Assembly: GCA_018398765.1 (NCBI GenBank) | Contig: JAHBMJ010002688.1 | Coordinates: 1 to 16,807, forward strand | Source of the DNA: Chromera velia | Lineage: Eukaryota; Sar; Chromeraceae | Length of the DNA: 16,807 nucleotides | Reading direction: 5' to 3' | Notes under the pieces: model-generated | What the model was told of the DNA's origin: nothing | Databases searched by the model: none | What the model saw: only the letters and a program-made list of their open reading frames with translations | Part shown: positions 5,661-15,254 of the stretch, one piece after another | How positions within the stretch are numbered: the stretch's first letter is position 1 | Layout: each line of letters starts with the position of its first letter | Program-made: the position numbers and the translations under genes

Positions 5661-7243
5661 GAGTGAAGCGCCGTTGGGACAGCTCTGGCAGTGCTGAGGA
5701 CTCGAGAAAAATGCCCCGTCTGAAGCAGCTCGATAAGGTCGAACCTCTTAAGTTAAAGCCCGCGGATCCAAAGGTATTCGTACCACTGACTTGGGTCGAC
5801 AAGACCACAGCTCTGACCGAAGAACTGATGGAGCGAGACGATACTCAGTCGAAGGAGAAGGCAGCACCAATTGCTGTTGTTAGATTTTCTTATGGCGGCA
5901 AGACTCGGGCCCTGAAGGAACTGGCCAAGCGATTGCACGCCCGCAAGATCCCGGTCATATTTGTTTCCTTCAATGATGAAGATGGCACCGCTGTGGGCAA
6001 GCAAGAAATCAAGGAGCTGATAGAACGAAAGGAGGGGGATGGTCTGCTGAAGATGTTGCTGGAGCGGATTGCGTGGGTCTGCAAATGCGCGACTACAGGA
6101 CCAACGTTCACTGTCTAGCTATCACAGTACACTGGATTTTGTGACCATGTGCAGACATGGATAAGAAGCTGGGGAGTGAACAAGCGTACAGTTCTTCTGA
6201 TTGACAAATTGAATGTGCTCTTGGAGATAGGCAGCAGGCATCTACCTCTGGACGCCTGCAAGGCCGCCAAGGTAACGCTGTTTGCTTCCTTGAAGGAGCA
6301 TTTTCTGATCAGTGAGGGTCGGCTTTTTGCATTCACGAGCCATGTCTTCACACTGAAATCCGAAGTGGCGTCTGGTCTGGATATGGGGCTTCCCACTGGT
6401 CGCACAGGGGAGGTGCAAAAGCTGCCTCTGCTTGAGAGTATGGAGGACGCCCGCCAGCTCTGGCAGGGGGCGACACCCGCGGCAGTAGTCTTCTACGGTC
6501 GGTCGCCAGGCCTTGTGTTCCATGACCAAGGTACACTTCAGAAACTTCGCGATCGCTTCGAAAGAGATCCCCTTGGAGGGAGGGAGGGAGATCCGAGCCA
6601 GGTGGAAGTTTCGTGGGACGTGGCAGTCCAATCCCTGGTTACGACAATTCTGTTTGGAGAGAGACCCCCGAATAATATTCAGGCTTGGTGGCGTTTTTTT
6701 TATTTCGACGGACAGTAACACACAGTTCCTCCCGGGTATATTGCTGCAATGTTGTGGGAGTGTGGCAGGTTTGAGAGAAGCAAGTGGTCGAACAGTCTTC
6801 TGTACATAGTGGTAGAGCTTGAGAGACTGATCACAGCCGACGAGAAGGATAGAAAAAGTTGGGAGGGCCTGACAAGAGCCGCAACAGCACTCGAGCTACT
6901 GCAGCTTGAGTGGAAACAGCTTCCTGATCTTCCGACCAGTCTGTTACCCCGGCTGAAAAAAGGCGATGAATTCGGTGGCGTCTTGAAGATCGCCGGGCCA
7001 GACAACGTTTCCGACCTCGAAGAACTTCTGACACGTGTTGCTCAGGATTGCAAGTCAAAAGTTCATGCGACCGCTTTTTTGATCGTTCCCAAGCATGGGC
7101 AATTCCATAAATATGATTTCCTGGTTGTCGTGGCTAAGGAGGAGAAGGTAGAAACAAAGTGGGGTTATCAGTGTAAAGAAGGGGTCGAGAAGCCTAAGAA
7201 TGGGCCAGTTGGAGTCAACAAGGGTGTTTGGCTTCCCGGTTGA
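5661..7243 (+). pseudogene. Crinkler/RHS-type P-loop ATPase with nuclease-like tail
   Basis: The exon follows a TTGTTGCAG acceptor in phase 1 and runs in one frame to TGA at 7241, except for TAG at 6116-6118 and TAA at 6716-6718. A charged region (SGSAEDSRK) and a VPLTWVDKTTALTEELM segment lead to a Walker A variant, RFSYGGKTR (about 5881-5907). Walker B is LLIDKLNVL (6194-6220), where the family normally has Asp-Glu; here Lys replaces Glu. FTSHV (6332-6346) and TPAAVVFYGRSPGL follow. The tail has KYDFLVVV (Asp at 7115) and GYQCKEG (Gln 7169, Lys 7175), resembling a PD-(D/E)xK nuclease core with Q-x-K. In known CR effectors this order couples an ATPase to a C-terminal effector domain. There are no frameshifts, only stops reachable by single transitions. 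Family assignment is good; nuclease activity is inferred and this copy is probably dead. Confidence 0.75.
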
Positions 7244-8364
7244 ACGGCTAAGAGGCCGAAGCAAGTTGATGCTTGGGAGGAAGCAAATACCGAAGACATC
7301 TCAAGGCTTCTTGGTGTGTCTTTGCGGTTAGCAGCTCCTTTGAAATGGTTTGGAATTGAAGACAAAGGAAACCGATAGCTTTGATTGAGAAAGCCCAGTG
7401 CTGTGGGGTGCACGAGTCTGTTGTACATAGTCTTTGCACAGAGAATCTGATGATTTCGGCTGTGAAAAGACTCCAAATAATCAGCAGAGCGAATAAATTT
7501 TATAGTGTATCAAATCTCCCCCCCGCCAGTTCGGGCGCTTATCGCTGACTTCCTAGGCCATCACTGCCCCACCAGCAGTCTAGCTATCCCTTTTCACCTC
7601 GTTTCATTTATTGCGGCTAGCTCTCAAATTATCGAGGCTTCGATAAGTCTCCTAGATGTGTTAGACGACAGCTTACTAGATGATGCCTTGGAAGGCTTAG
7701 TTGAACCTTCTCTTAGTACGGCACTAGAGCGTGGCCTCCAAACCATGGGCATTTTGCAATGTCTGCAGAACCTAGTGCACGTAGGTGACTGGTGGTTGTG
7801 GGCTTTCCAAGCTCCAGGTACTATTATAGATTCCAGCCTTCTTCCTTCTGTTTTTCTTCAATTTGAACATATTCATGAACACATCATCGAGTCCCGTCTG
7901 CAAGTTCGTGTCGAAACTGCAGTCCTAGCGTAGCTTCTAAAAAACTTCGACTTCGATTCCATTGCCTCACTAGCACCTCTTTCAATACCAGCGCAACTTT
8001 AATTTTGTGGCTTTCGAGAATTAGCGTGTGATTGTATGCAGCGCCGCTCCCCGAAAAGTTCCTACGAAGAGCGCTGTGGTGGGTCCGTACTACCCAAATG
8101 GAAAACAATGAATATGTTTCAGGACCAATCGCCTTTTAATTGGCTTTTTCCATCATACTGCTAATGCAACAAGACAAGAAATGCATGTTATTCAGTGTGT
8201 GAACATCTTGGATTCCTGTGGCTTTTATTATGAATTCTATGCTAATTCTGTGCGTGTTTGTTCAATTAAGTTGCTTGCCGAAGTCCATGTGCTGCTCCAA
8301 TCTTGATATTTTGTCTCTCTTCTCACTGAAAGCTCCAGTGTTTCCATGTGTACGTGCGTTAATT
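7244..8364. other. No recognised gene; one weak ORF at 7505-7933
   Basis: A plus-strand open frame of 142 codons (GTG start at 7505) is leucine- and acid-rich (SLLDVLDDSLLDDALEGLVE) and matches no family I know. It has no clear splice or start context and may be chance. The rest shows no coding signal; an ATTGG/CCAAT pair near 8130-8145 is too small to mean anything. Confidence 0.3.
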
Positions 8365-8369
8365 GGTTC
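8365..8369. repeat. Copia target-site duplication, left
   Basis: GGTTC directly before the 5' LTR equals GGTTC at 14436-14440 directly after the 3' LTR. Five bases is the usual copia length. Confidence 0.9.
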
Positions 8370-8664
8370 TGTAATCAGCCACTTATAAAGAGGAGGCGGG
8401 CGTGCATTGGTCGGCCCGACTTGGCCGGTCCCGTGCTATTGTGTTGCCTATCGGTACGGCGGGGCTTGAGACATTATGGAGAAAATGCATGCGTCAATCC
8501 ATGTTGTGAAGTTGCTTAGTGAAACACTCAGGGTGATTCGATAGAACAACTCTCGATAGATGAGAGTAGAAGCCAGACAAACATCTTGTATTATTATTCC
8601 TGTATAGAGAACCGTGTAAGTGACTAGACTAATGTCCTTGACTGGACTATTCTAGTTCACTTCA
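8370..8664 (+). repeat. 5' LTR of the copia element
   Basis: Bounded by TG and CA, 295 bp. It aligns with the 3' LTR without gaps and with 24 differences, all transitions. The promoter and polyadenylation signals are expected here, but I cannot place them with confidence; a TTATAAAG at 8383-8390 near the start and CTTGTATTATTATTCCTGTA near 8585 are candidates only. Confidence 0.95.
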
Positions 8665-9911
8665 TGGTAGCAGTTAGTTCTTTCCTCTTTCTCCTCAGGG
8701 TCTGTTGGTCTGTATCAGAGTGTAGCTTTCCCTCTCTGATAGACAGAGACCAACCTCGAGGAGCCGATGGCCGTTTTATCTCCAAAGGCCCTTCTAATCA
8801 AAGCCCCAGCCCCTCTGACTTAGACTTGTTGACCGCCAATGTCAACAAATTGGCGCAGTTGTTTCTTTCTCAGTCCACTTCTGTTCTGTCTCTGACTCCC
8901 ACCCCGACCACTGACACGGGGAAATTCGCCCTATAGAAGTGCAAGCTCCCCTTCAAGGACACTTACGGGGGTAGAGTCGCGATTGTCAAGGCATTTGAAG
9001 ACCACTGCAAATTGCAGCCTGTGAGTGCGCCATTAGACATCCGTGCAGCAGCATTCTGCCAAGGTTTGCAAAAATACCCTGAGTTCTACGATCTTGTCTC
9101 AGATCTCTCCCCCCCCGAGTCTGATGATGTCGAACACTGCAAGAATGTTATCTTGCAGTCGTCGGAGGAAACGGAACACAAGCGGATATTCACAAACTTC
9201 CGCTCTTTTTTTACTTTGTCCACTTCAGACTCCCCCAACGTTGAGAAGTATATCGAGACGGTGAAGGCAGCCTGCCGAGAAATTTCCCGTCTCTCGTTAC
9301 AGGAAGAGATTGTCCCTGTGTAGTCCGGTGCGGGGGACAAAACCGATCTCAGCACTTGGAGGGTGAAAAAGAAGCTCGTTCCCCTCCTTGACCCCCTCAC
9401 CTGCCGTCAGGGGCAGCTCGCTTCCCTGGTTCTCATCAACGGCATTTCTGACAGCACCGTGCGTGCGAATGTTGAGAGCAGCATCGCCCCCCATATGCCT
9501 TTCGATGGAGATGATAGTGCAGTAGCCAAATTCCGCCACTTTGCCCAGCCCTCTTGTTTTTCCTATCTCCCTGCCAATCCGTCCGTTCCCGTACAAACGC
9601 ACGGCGTGTAGCTAACGGGTCACTCTTTCACTGGCCACCCTCGGCCCCGTGTGAGTGGGCTGTCTCGAAAGCACCCTCACTGTGAGTATAAGACTCACCG
9701 TCCCGAAGAGTGCCTGAAACAGCACTACTGCAGCGATTGTGATCACTGGGGATACAAGACTGGTAACTGTGACCTCGCCCGTGACCACTTTGCCCTCTTG
9801 AGGGCCTACGGCTACAGCGGAGGCCGGGGCGGGTCCGGTGGGAATAGGGGTGGGCAGGGAAAGAGGGGGAGACAGTCTACAAGATCAGGGAAGGGGCGTG
9901 TTCATCAGTAG
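8664..9911 (+). pseudogene. gag: copia gag-like region with CCHC-type motif
   Basis: One frame runs from an ATG at the LTR/PBS junction (8664) or, more likely, a later start, and is broken by TAG at 8934, 9321, 9609 and 9909. The middle has a capsid-like helical composition (FYDLVSDLSPPESDD, VEKYIETVKAACREISRL). Near the end there is a Cys/His cluster (CEYKTHRPEEC) and a zinc-knuckle motif C-x2-C-x4-Y-x4-C at 9729-9770, where Tyr (TAC at 9753) replaces the expected His, one C-to-T change away. A Gly/Arg-rich tail (SGGRGGSGG) follows, as in many RNA-binding nucleocapsids. Gag would package the element RNA in cytoplasmic particles; this copy cannot make a full-length protein under the standard code. 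Confidence 0.75.
8665..8680 (+). promoter_or_regulatory. Primer-binding site, probably initiator tRNA-Met
   Basis: TGGTAGCAG directly follows the LTR. It is complementary to a tRNA 3' end CTGCTACCA, the type seen in eukaryotic initiator tRNA-Met, which copia elements commonly use. Complementarity beyond nine bases is not evident. Confidence 0.7.
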
Positions 9912-10768
9912 GGAGGGGCCCTAACTGGTAAGACGAATGAGTCAGAGGCATCGGATGCAGATTTGGAGGCCTCCCTTGCAGCTGCCACTATAGGGTATTT
10001 ATCATAGTCAGCTTTTTCTCTTCCTGTTTCTTCTGGTTTCTTTTTTGACGGTTTTGCATATTTGCTTGATCTGGGTGCAAGTGGTACTACGTGCACTTTG
10101 GCTGGCTGAACAAGCATGCTGAAGAGTCAGGGTTGCAATGGACTGAGACTGATTTGCCGACACCTCTTTCCGTTGTTACTGCTTGTCGAACAAAAGTGAG
10201 GATGCGGCGCTATGCCACTATTCCTTACAAACTAAATAGGCAGCCTACTGTGTTGAAACCGTCCATCATAGAAACAGAAGCAGTCACCCTCCTACTCATC
10301 GGCAATCAGCGTCTCATCAAACTAGGTGCGCAATTTGACTATCGGACTGGATCTTTGGAACTCCCCTCCACCGTTATTAATTTTCTCTGTACAGCAAATG
10401 ATCTATTTTTTCTGCCTCTGGAAATAGATGGAACTTCCCCGCCCGAGTCCTCACCCGCTTTGAATTCCCCTTCTGTGTCTCCAGAGGCCGTTGCAGTGGA
10501 CCCTGCATCGCCTGTATCCCCTTCGTTGTCTCTTTCTCTGGTTGTCCTCGCAAATGGGCACCTCCCCGCTCGTTTGAAGGCAGCCAAACAGAAGAAGCAG
10601 TACCGAAGAAATCGTACCCAGTCTCATGTTGTGAAAACCCATTCGGGAGAATCTGCTGTCTCTCCTCCCGTTTCATCATCTTATGACAGTTCTCCAGCCT
10701 CCGATCAGCCTCCTTCTCAGCAGCCAAAATCTTCTTTCTTACAGGACCCTCCCCCCATCTCCATTAAA
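9912..10768 (+). pseudogene. pol: Protease region of pol, frameshifted
   Basis: The gag frame continues past TAG 9909 and TAG 10005 to LLDLGASGTTCT (10062-10097), which matches the retroviral-type aspartic protease centre D-S/T-G-A-S but with Leu in place of Ser/Thr. Homology then moves to another frame near 10095 (FGWLNKHAEESGLQW..., VRMRRYATIPYKLN, LIKLGAQFDYRTGSLELP), consistent with one indel. After about 10420 comes a Ser/Pro-rich linker. The protease would cut the Gag-Pol polyprotein; with the frameshift and altered centre it is inactive. Confidence 0.65.
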
Positions 10769-11827
10769 GCCACTGTTCATGAACTCATCTGCGCACATCA
10801 CGAATGGTTAGAACACGCAGGCATCGAGGCCACTTGGCATTCCCTCCGTGCGTCCCTTTCTGACTTTCTTCCCGGTCGCAGCAGCATTTCTTGCCATGCC
10901 GTTCAACGCGTCCTGCTTCTATGCATCCAAGGGGGTATGTTTGCGCATGTGAAGCCGAGGCATGGGGGAGACGGCACCCGGGGGTCTTTGAAAGTCGATC
11001 GCCCCGGGCAGCAAGTATGTTGTGACCTTGTAATGGGGTTGAAGGGGGGATATTCATTGCACATCCAAGACCAGCATGATGACTGGCTCGCTCAAGAGGT
11101 AGTCGAAACAAAAGATTCTGCCATAATTTGTGCCGCCTATGATTGTTGGTCCCGCAGTCTGGAGGGTGACCTCACCCCTGAGGTGATGACCGATCACGGG
11201 CCCGAATTTCAAGGTGATTGGTGTGTCACACTGAGTGGTTGGCTAAGCGGGAAGCCACAAACCCCTTGACCCTTGTAGGCAGCCACCACTCTCTCGGCAA
11301 AACAGAGCGTTCCCATCATGAGTGGCTCACGATTTTGTGGGGCATTCTCAGAGATCGAGGTCTTGACGATTCGTATTGGAAGGAGTTTGCTTCCCTTGCC
11401 ACAGCTAAATATAATCGTCAGCCTCAAGGGTCTACTCACAAGAGCCCATTCGAGCGATGCTGGGGTGCCCAGCCACCCAGTCCTCCTATCGATGCCCTGC
11501 GTGACCTCCTTCAAACCTCCTATCGCCCCTCTACCGAGACGTCCCCATTCTCTATTGGCTCGTCCGTCCTCTACCATCACTCTGACCATCCCCGCGCCAA
11601 GCTTGCACCCCTCTACACTTCTGTGACTGTTCTGCAACACATAAGTGAGCATGTGTTCCGATTGCGTCTTCCTTCTGGACGGCCCATCCTGTCGCATCGC
11701 AGGTGCATCCGTTCCAATGATAGCCCCCACCCAGACCCTGTCTATGTCGTTCCGTTGCTGTCGGACTCCTCTTCCGAGCGCCTGGACACATCTGTTGGGT
11801 CTCCTTACCAGGTGCAGTAGCAGTAAC
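10769..11827 (+). pseudogene. pol: copia integrase, broken by one frameshift
   Basis: A His-rich N-terminal part (VHELICAHHEWLEHAG) and a Cys pair (ISCHAVQRVLLLC) resemble the HHCC zinc domain, though the Cys spacing is abnormal. The catalytic core shows the first Asp in CCDLVMGL (11024), the second in MTDHGPEFQ (11192) and the Glu in GKTERSHH (11305), the retroviral D,D-35-E pattern. YNRQPQGSTHKSPFERCWG is the usual core end. The frame changes near 11215 between the second Asp and the Glu. The frame ends with TAG 11818 and TAA 11824 inside a glutamine run. Integrase would insert the cDNA in the nucleus; this copy is inactive. Confidence 0.85.
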
Positions 11828-13421
11828 CGCAGCAGTCTTCAGACATACAGTGTTCGTCTGACCAGCCGTCATCTCCCAAGTTTAACATCACTGATTTTAG
11901 TACAGATGAGCTCATTCTTTGGTGGGATGAGAACACAGGCCGCTGTTTCCTTGGTAGCATCCGTGCTATCGACCCTGAAGGTGAGGGACAGGTTGAGGTT
12001 CAGGCATGGAGATCAAACGGCAAGCAGCCTTTTGCAAGCCAACGCATGCAGCCTGCATGGTACCCTCTCAAGGGCCGCCCCAAACTTTTATACGGTGCGC
12101 AAAAACCTTCTGGGTGTGGGCCCGAGCTTTGCTTTCTGGTCCCAGAAGAGGTTGTTGAGCGAAATATTTTCCTCTCTGCCGAGGGGACTCTCCCTTCCCA
12201 CCTCTATGACACTTACCGAAGTGTTCTCCTTACCAGCCCAGAAACAGTGTTCCCCACCAATCGGTAGTCTTTCAATTCCTTTGCCTCCTCAGCAGCCGCG
12301 GCTGCCATCTTCCCTCCTCCCCCCCATCCGATTCCAGTTGCAGGTGCGTCTGTTGTATATTTGTCGAACGAGGACACTGAGGTGGGGCCTAGTGTGGTCC
12401 AAGCTACCACAACTCACATTCCTCTCCCTCGCCGGGGGCTCATAGTAGAACAGCTCGACGGGCAAGCCAAGTCCCATGCCGCAGAGTTGCAGTCACTCGC
12501 CGACAATGATGCATACAAGTGAGTCCCAATCGCAGAAGTAGACGCCAAGCATCGCCGCTCTGCTGTGCTCACCCATTTTGTTGACACCGAGAAAGAGAAA
12601 ACGGTGCTGATGGCACTCCTTTCTTCGACCACCGTGAAGGAGTCACAACGTCCTGCGCTACCGCTTCCCAGTTTGCCATACGCATTGCCCTTACCATGGC
12701 CTTTGCTCACTCTGACTTTGACTCCCATGAAATCGTCGTAGCCAATGTGAAAACAGCGTATCTCACGGCTCTCCGTTCCGATTCCCTTTATGTCCATCCC
12801 CCAAAAGATCACCCAGACCATGGGAAGTTCCTGTGGCTCCTCAACCGCACGCTTTACGGGCTCCGTGACTCTGAAAATTTGTGGGACCGCTCTCGCAACA
12901 AGACGCTCGCAGCAGCAGGGTGGGTGCCTTCCTCTGTTCGAGGAATGTGGTGGAAATGGACGGGTAAGCCTGAGGCCCCCACTTCCTACCTCCTTGGTAT
13001 CCTTCCCACGTTTGTTAACGACTTTGCTATCCTGCCCATTGGTCGGTCTGCAGTTCAGCTAGCATGTAAGATTGCAGCCAAAGGAGGTTACCAGATAAAG
13101 ATCACCAAACCTAAGAACGGAACCCTCTGCTGGGCAGGGGTGGGTTTCAATGTGTCACAGGACTCCGTGCACATCCACCAAACCGAGTATCTCCTGTCTC
13201 TCCCCCTCCCTGAGGGTATGGGGGATTCTGCAGATTCTTCTGCTTCCGTTCCCTCTTCTATCCCCACTCCCCCTCCTGATTTGTTCCCCCTCCCCCCATC
13301 ATCTTGCAAGCTTCCCTCCGAACCGCCCTGTCTCTTGACAGCCTAGGAAGGAAAAGCCTTTTGTAAAAGGTTGGGGTGTCTTTCATGGGTTGCACAAGAC
13401 ACTCGCCCCGACTTGTCATAA
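11828..13421 (+). pseudogene. pol: Linker and copia reverse transcriptase, catalytic Asp lost
   Basis: A linker region (WWDENTGRCFLGSIRAIDPE...) is open to TAG 12265. RT homology starts near 12480 (LADNDAYK, TGA 12520, VPIAEVDAKHRRSAVLTHFV), changes frame near 12595 and resumes with DGTPFFDHREGV and SQFAIRIALTMAFAHSDF. Motif A reads VANVKTAYL (Asn at 12744), where the first catalytic Asp is expected. LNRTLYGLRDSENLWDRS is the typical YGLKQS block. The YVDD box reads FVNDF (Asn 13017, Asp 13020). TAG 13344 and TAA 13419 follow, with LGCLSWVAQDTRPDL between them. Two of three catalytic acids are Asn, each explained by one G-to-A change. The enzyme would copy element RNA to DNA; here it is dead. 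Confidence 0.88.
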
Positions 13422-14120
13422 GGGTGCAATCAACTAAGCCATCATTCCTCCACTCCCACACATGCCGATGCTGATTATCTCCCTTCCTTTCTCCGTTATG
13501 CCCGACGCACCGCTACCTCCCGTATCCTCCGTATCTCTCGCTCTGATATCCCTTCCACATCATCCCCCCTCTCCACTAAGTCATAGAGCGATAGCGTATT
13601 GGGGTCTGCCGGAAATGCGCATTCACAGTCTGGGTGGCTCTTCACTTTGAAGTCTGCCATCCTGCACTGGCGGGCATTTTCCCTAAAGCGAGTCGCCTGG
13701 TCTTCCACCCGAGCTGAACTCTACGCTGTTCATGACTTCGTTGATTTCTTAGGGTACCTCTTGCCTGTCTTGAGGTATGTCTGGAAAGCGGGAGTCACGG
13801 CTGAAGTGGGGGTAGACTCCAATAACTTGCTGAAGCTGGTTTCCAGTGAGATGCCCCGTCCGACCGAGCGTGCCCTCCAATCCGTCATAGAGTCACTTCA
13901 GCTCTGTATCATCAAAAAATCGCCCTGCACACTCGTCTTGCACACCCTTTCCCTCCGTGATGCGCTGGATGAAGCTTCCATCCGCCTTTCGTTCGTCCTT
14001 TCCTATTCCAATGTGGCTGACCCCTTAATAAAGCCAATGTTCATTGAGCTTTTACTCCTTTTTTTCACTTCTCACTCCTCTCCTTCTATCACGTCGACCC
14101 CATCTCTGATTATCCTGTAA
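13422..14120 (+). pseudogene. pol: copia RNase H domain
   Basis: This is the same frame as RT. It starts with NQLSHHSSTPTHADADYLPS and LRYARRT, the usual link from RT to RNase H, then TAG 13584. SQSGWLFTLKSAILHW, SSTRAELYA (Glu 13716), GVDSNNLLKL (Asp 13815) and NVADPLIKP correspond to the standard copia RNase H blocks. The first acidic position (SDADWAG in relatives) reads SDSVLGSAG. It ends at TAA 14118, directly at the purine tract. It removes RNA from RNA-DNA hybrids during reverse transcription. This is the best preserved domain but not expressible because of upstream breaks. Confidence 0.85.
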
Positions 14121-14140
14121 AAAAAAAAAAAAAGAATGCA
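14119..14140 (+). promoter_or_regulatory. Polypurine tract
   Basis: Fifteen A residues and a G (14119-14134) followed by AATGCA lie directly before the 3' LTR. This is the position where plus-strand priming occurs in LTR elements. The six bases between tract and LTR are slightly unusual. The pol stop codon overlaps the tract. Confidence 0.7.
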
Positions 14141-14435
14141 TGTAATCAGCCACTTATAGAGAGGAAGCGGGCATGTATTGGTCGGCCTAACTTGGCTGGT
14201 CCCATGCTGTTGCGTTGCCTATCGGTGCGGTGGGGCTTGAGACATTATGGAGAAAATGCATGCATCAATCCGTGTTGTGAAGTTGCTTAGTGAAACACTT
14301 AGGGTAATTCGATAGAACAACTCTCGATAGATAAGAGCAGAAGCCGGACAAACATCTTGTATTATTATTCCTGTATAGAGAACCGTGTAAGTAACTAGAC
14401 TGATATCCTTAACTGGACCATTCTAGTTCACTTCA
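14141..14435 (+). repeat. 3' LTR of the copia element
   Basis: 295 bp, TG...CA, same length as the 5' LTR with no indels. Fifteen of the 24 differences carry the T or A state in this copy and nine in the 5' copy, if the C or G state is taken as ancestral. Confidence 0.95.
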
Positions 14436-14440
14436 GGTTC
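14436..14440. repeat. Copia target-site duplication, right
   Basis: GGTTC, identical to 8365-8369. Confidence 0.9.
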
Positions 14441-15246
14441 ACTCTACTTCCAGAGATACTCCCAGAGTCCCCACTTGTGTCTGAATACGTCGTCTCCTTT
14501 CGTATTCGTGTGTTCTAGCATTCCAAATTGTAGAGTTTTCGAATGGTTTCTTCCAGTTTCTTTTTTTTTGTTGACTATAGATAGGGTAAGGCATGTTGGA
14601 TGCTAACATATGCTGGTAGGTTGTTTGACGATGCTGCTGCAGTTTTTGATTGTCTGTTTTAGTCTGTTTGTGCAGGTTTCTGCCCAGGTTGGTTTGGAAA
14701 CTTCTGGGCAGCAGAATGAATGAAAGAAACGACAAGTCTAGATCAGAAACTTTGTGCTACGTGCTCTCTTCAACTTCTCTCTCCTTCTCGGGAGAGCACA
14801 TCTCTGCACAACGCAGGATGATGCAATCCTTTCAGCAACCCACAGGTTTTGATCAGACAATCATTTTAATTCAAAAAGATTCTCCTTCTATGGTTAAACC
14901 AACACCACTTTGTGGTCATTGGACACCGTAGTCGACACTAGAGTCGACACTTCGTCTAGCCACTGGCAGACTTAACAGCACAGATAGTAAACCGATGACA
15001 GCCTAAATGAATTAATTATTATATCAAAATTATATCAAGAGGTTAGCTTACGACAAACTAATCATGTTACTGATGAGAAAAACTTGAGAGGAGAACTTCA
15101 AATCTCTTGCCAATGAAATGTTATAAATGACTATATATATAAATAAATGTTGACCTAGATTTTTAGATAGAGGTAGCTAATAGAGGTAGTCATATACCAG
15201 TATCTAAACTTAGATCTAAACCAGCTACTCTCTCTAGTAAAACCAG
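14441..15246. other. No recognised gene
   Basis: A minus-strand open frame of 98 codons (14439-14735, Gln/Lys-rich) and a plus-strand one of 93 codons (14650-14931) overlap each other and match nothing I know. From about 15000 the sequence is AT-rich. Before the copia insertion this stretch was continuous with the sequence ending at 8369. Confidence 0.4.
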
Positions 15247-15254
15247 CTGGGTTA
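15247..15254. repeat. Target-site duplication, left
   Basis: CTGGGTTA, identical to 16259-16266, directly outside the terminal inverted repeats of the 1,004-bp element. Confidence 0.8.

Larger units (their letters stand above)
8370..14435 (+). mobile_element. Complete but degenerate Ty1/copia LTR retrotransposon
   Basis: The element is 6,066 bp long with two 295-bp LTRs beginning TGTAATC and ending CTTCA, a 5-bp target duplication, a primer-binding site, a purine tract, and the domain order gag, protease, integrase, RT, RNase H. Integrase before RT is the Ty1/copia arrangement. The coding region starts in one frame and changes frame near 10095, 11215 and 12595. It contains twelve in-frame stops before the terminal TAA at 14118: nine TAG, two TAA and one TGA. 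RT and gag catalytic or zinc-binding residues are altered. It cannot be autonomous. The intact ends and TSD show ordinary integrase-mediated insertion followed by point decay. Confidence 0.93.

Noticed and set aside
6242-6721. A 159-codon minus-strand open frame
   Set aside because: It is fully inside the ATPase coding region on the plus strand, which has clear family motifs.
8370-14435. Gypsy/Ty3 assignment of the LTR element
   Set aside because: Integrase precedes RT and RNase H, and the RT and RNase H blocks (YGLRDS, ADPLIKP) are of copia type.
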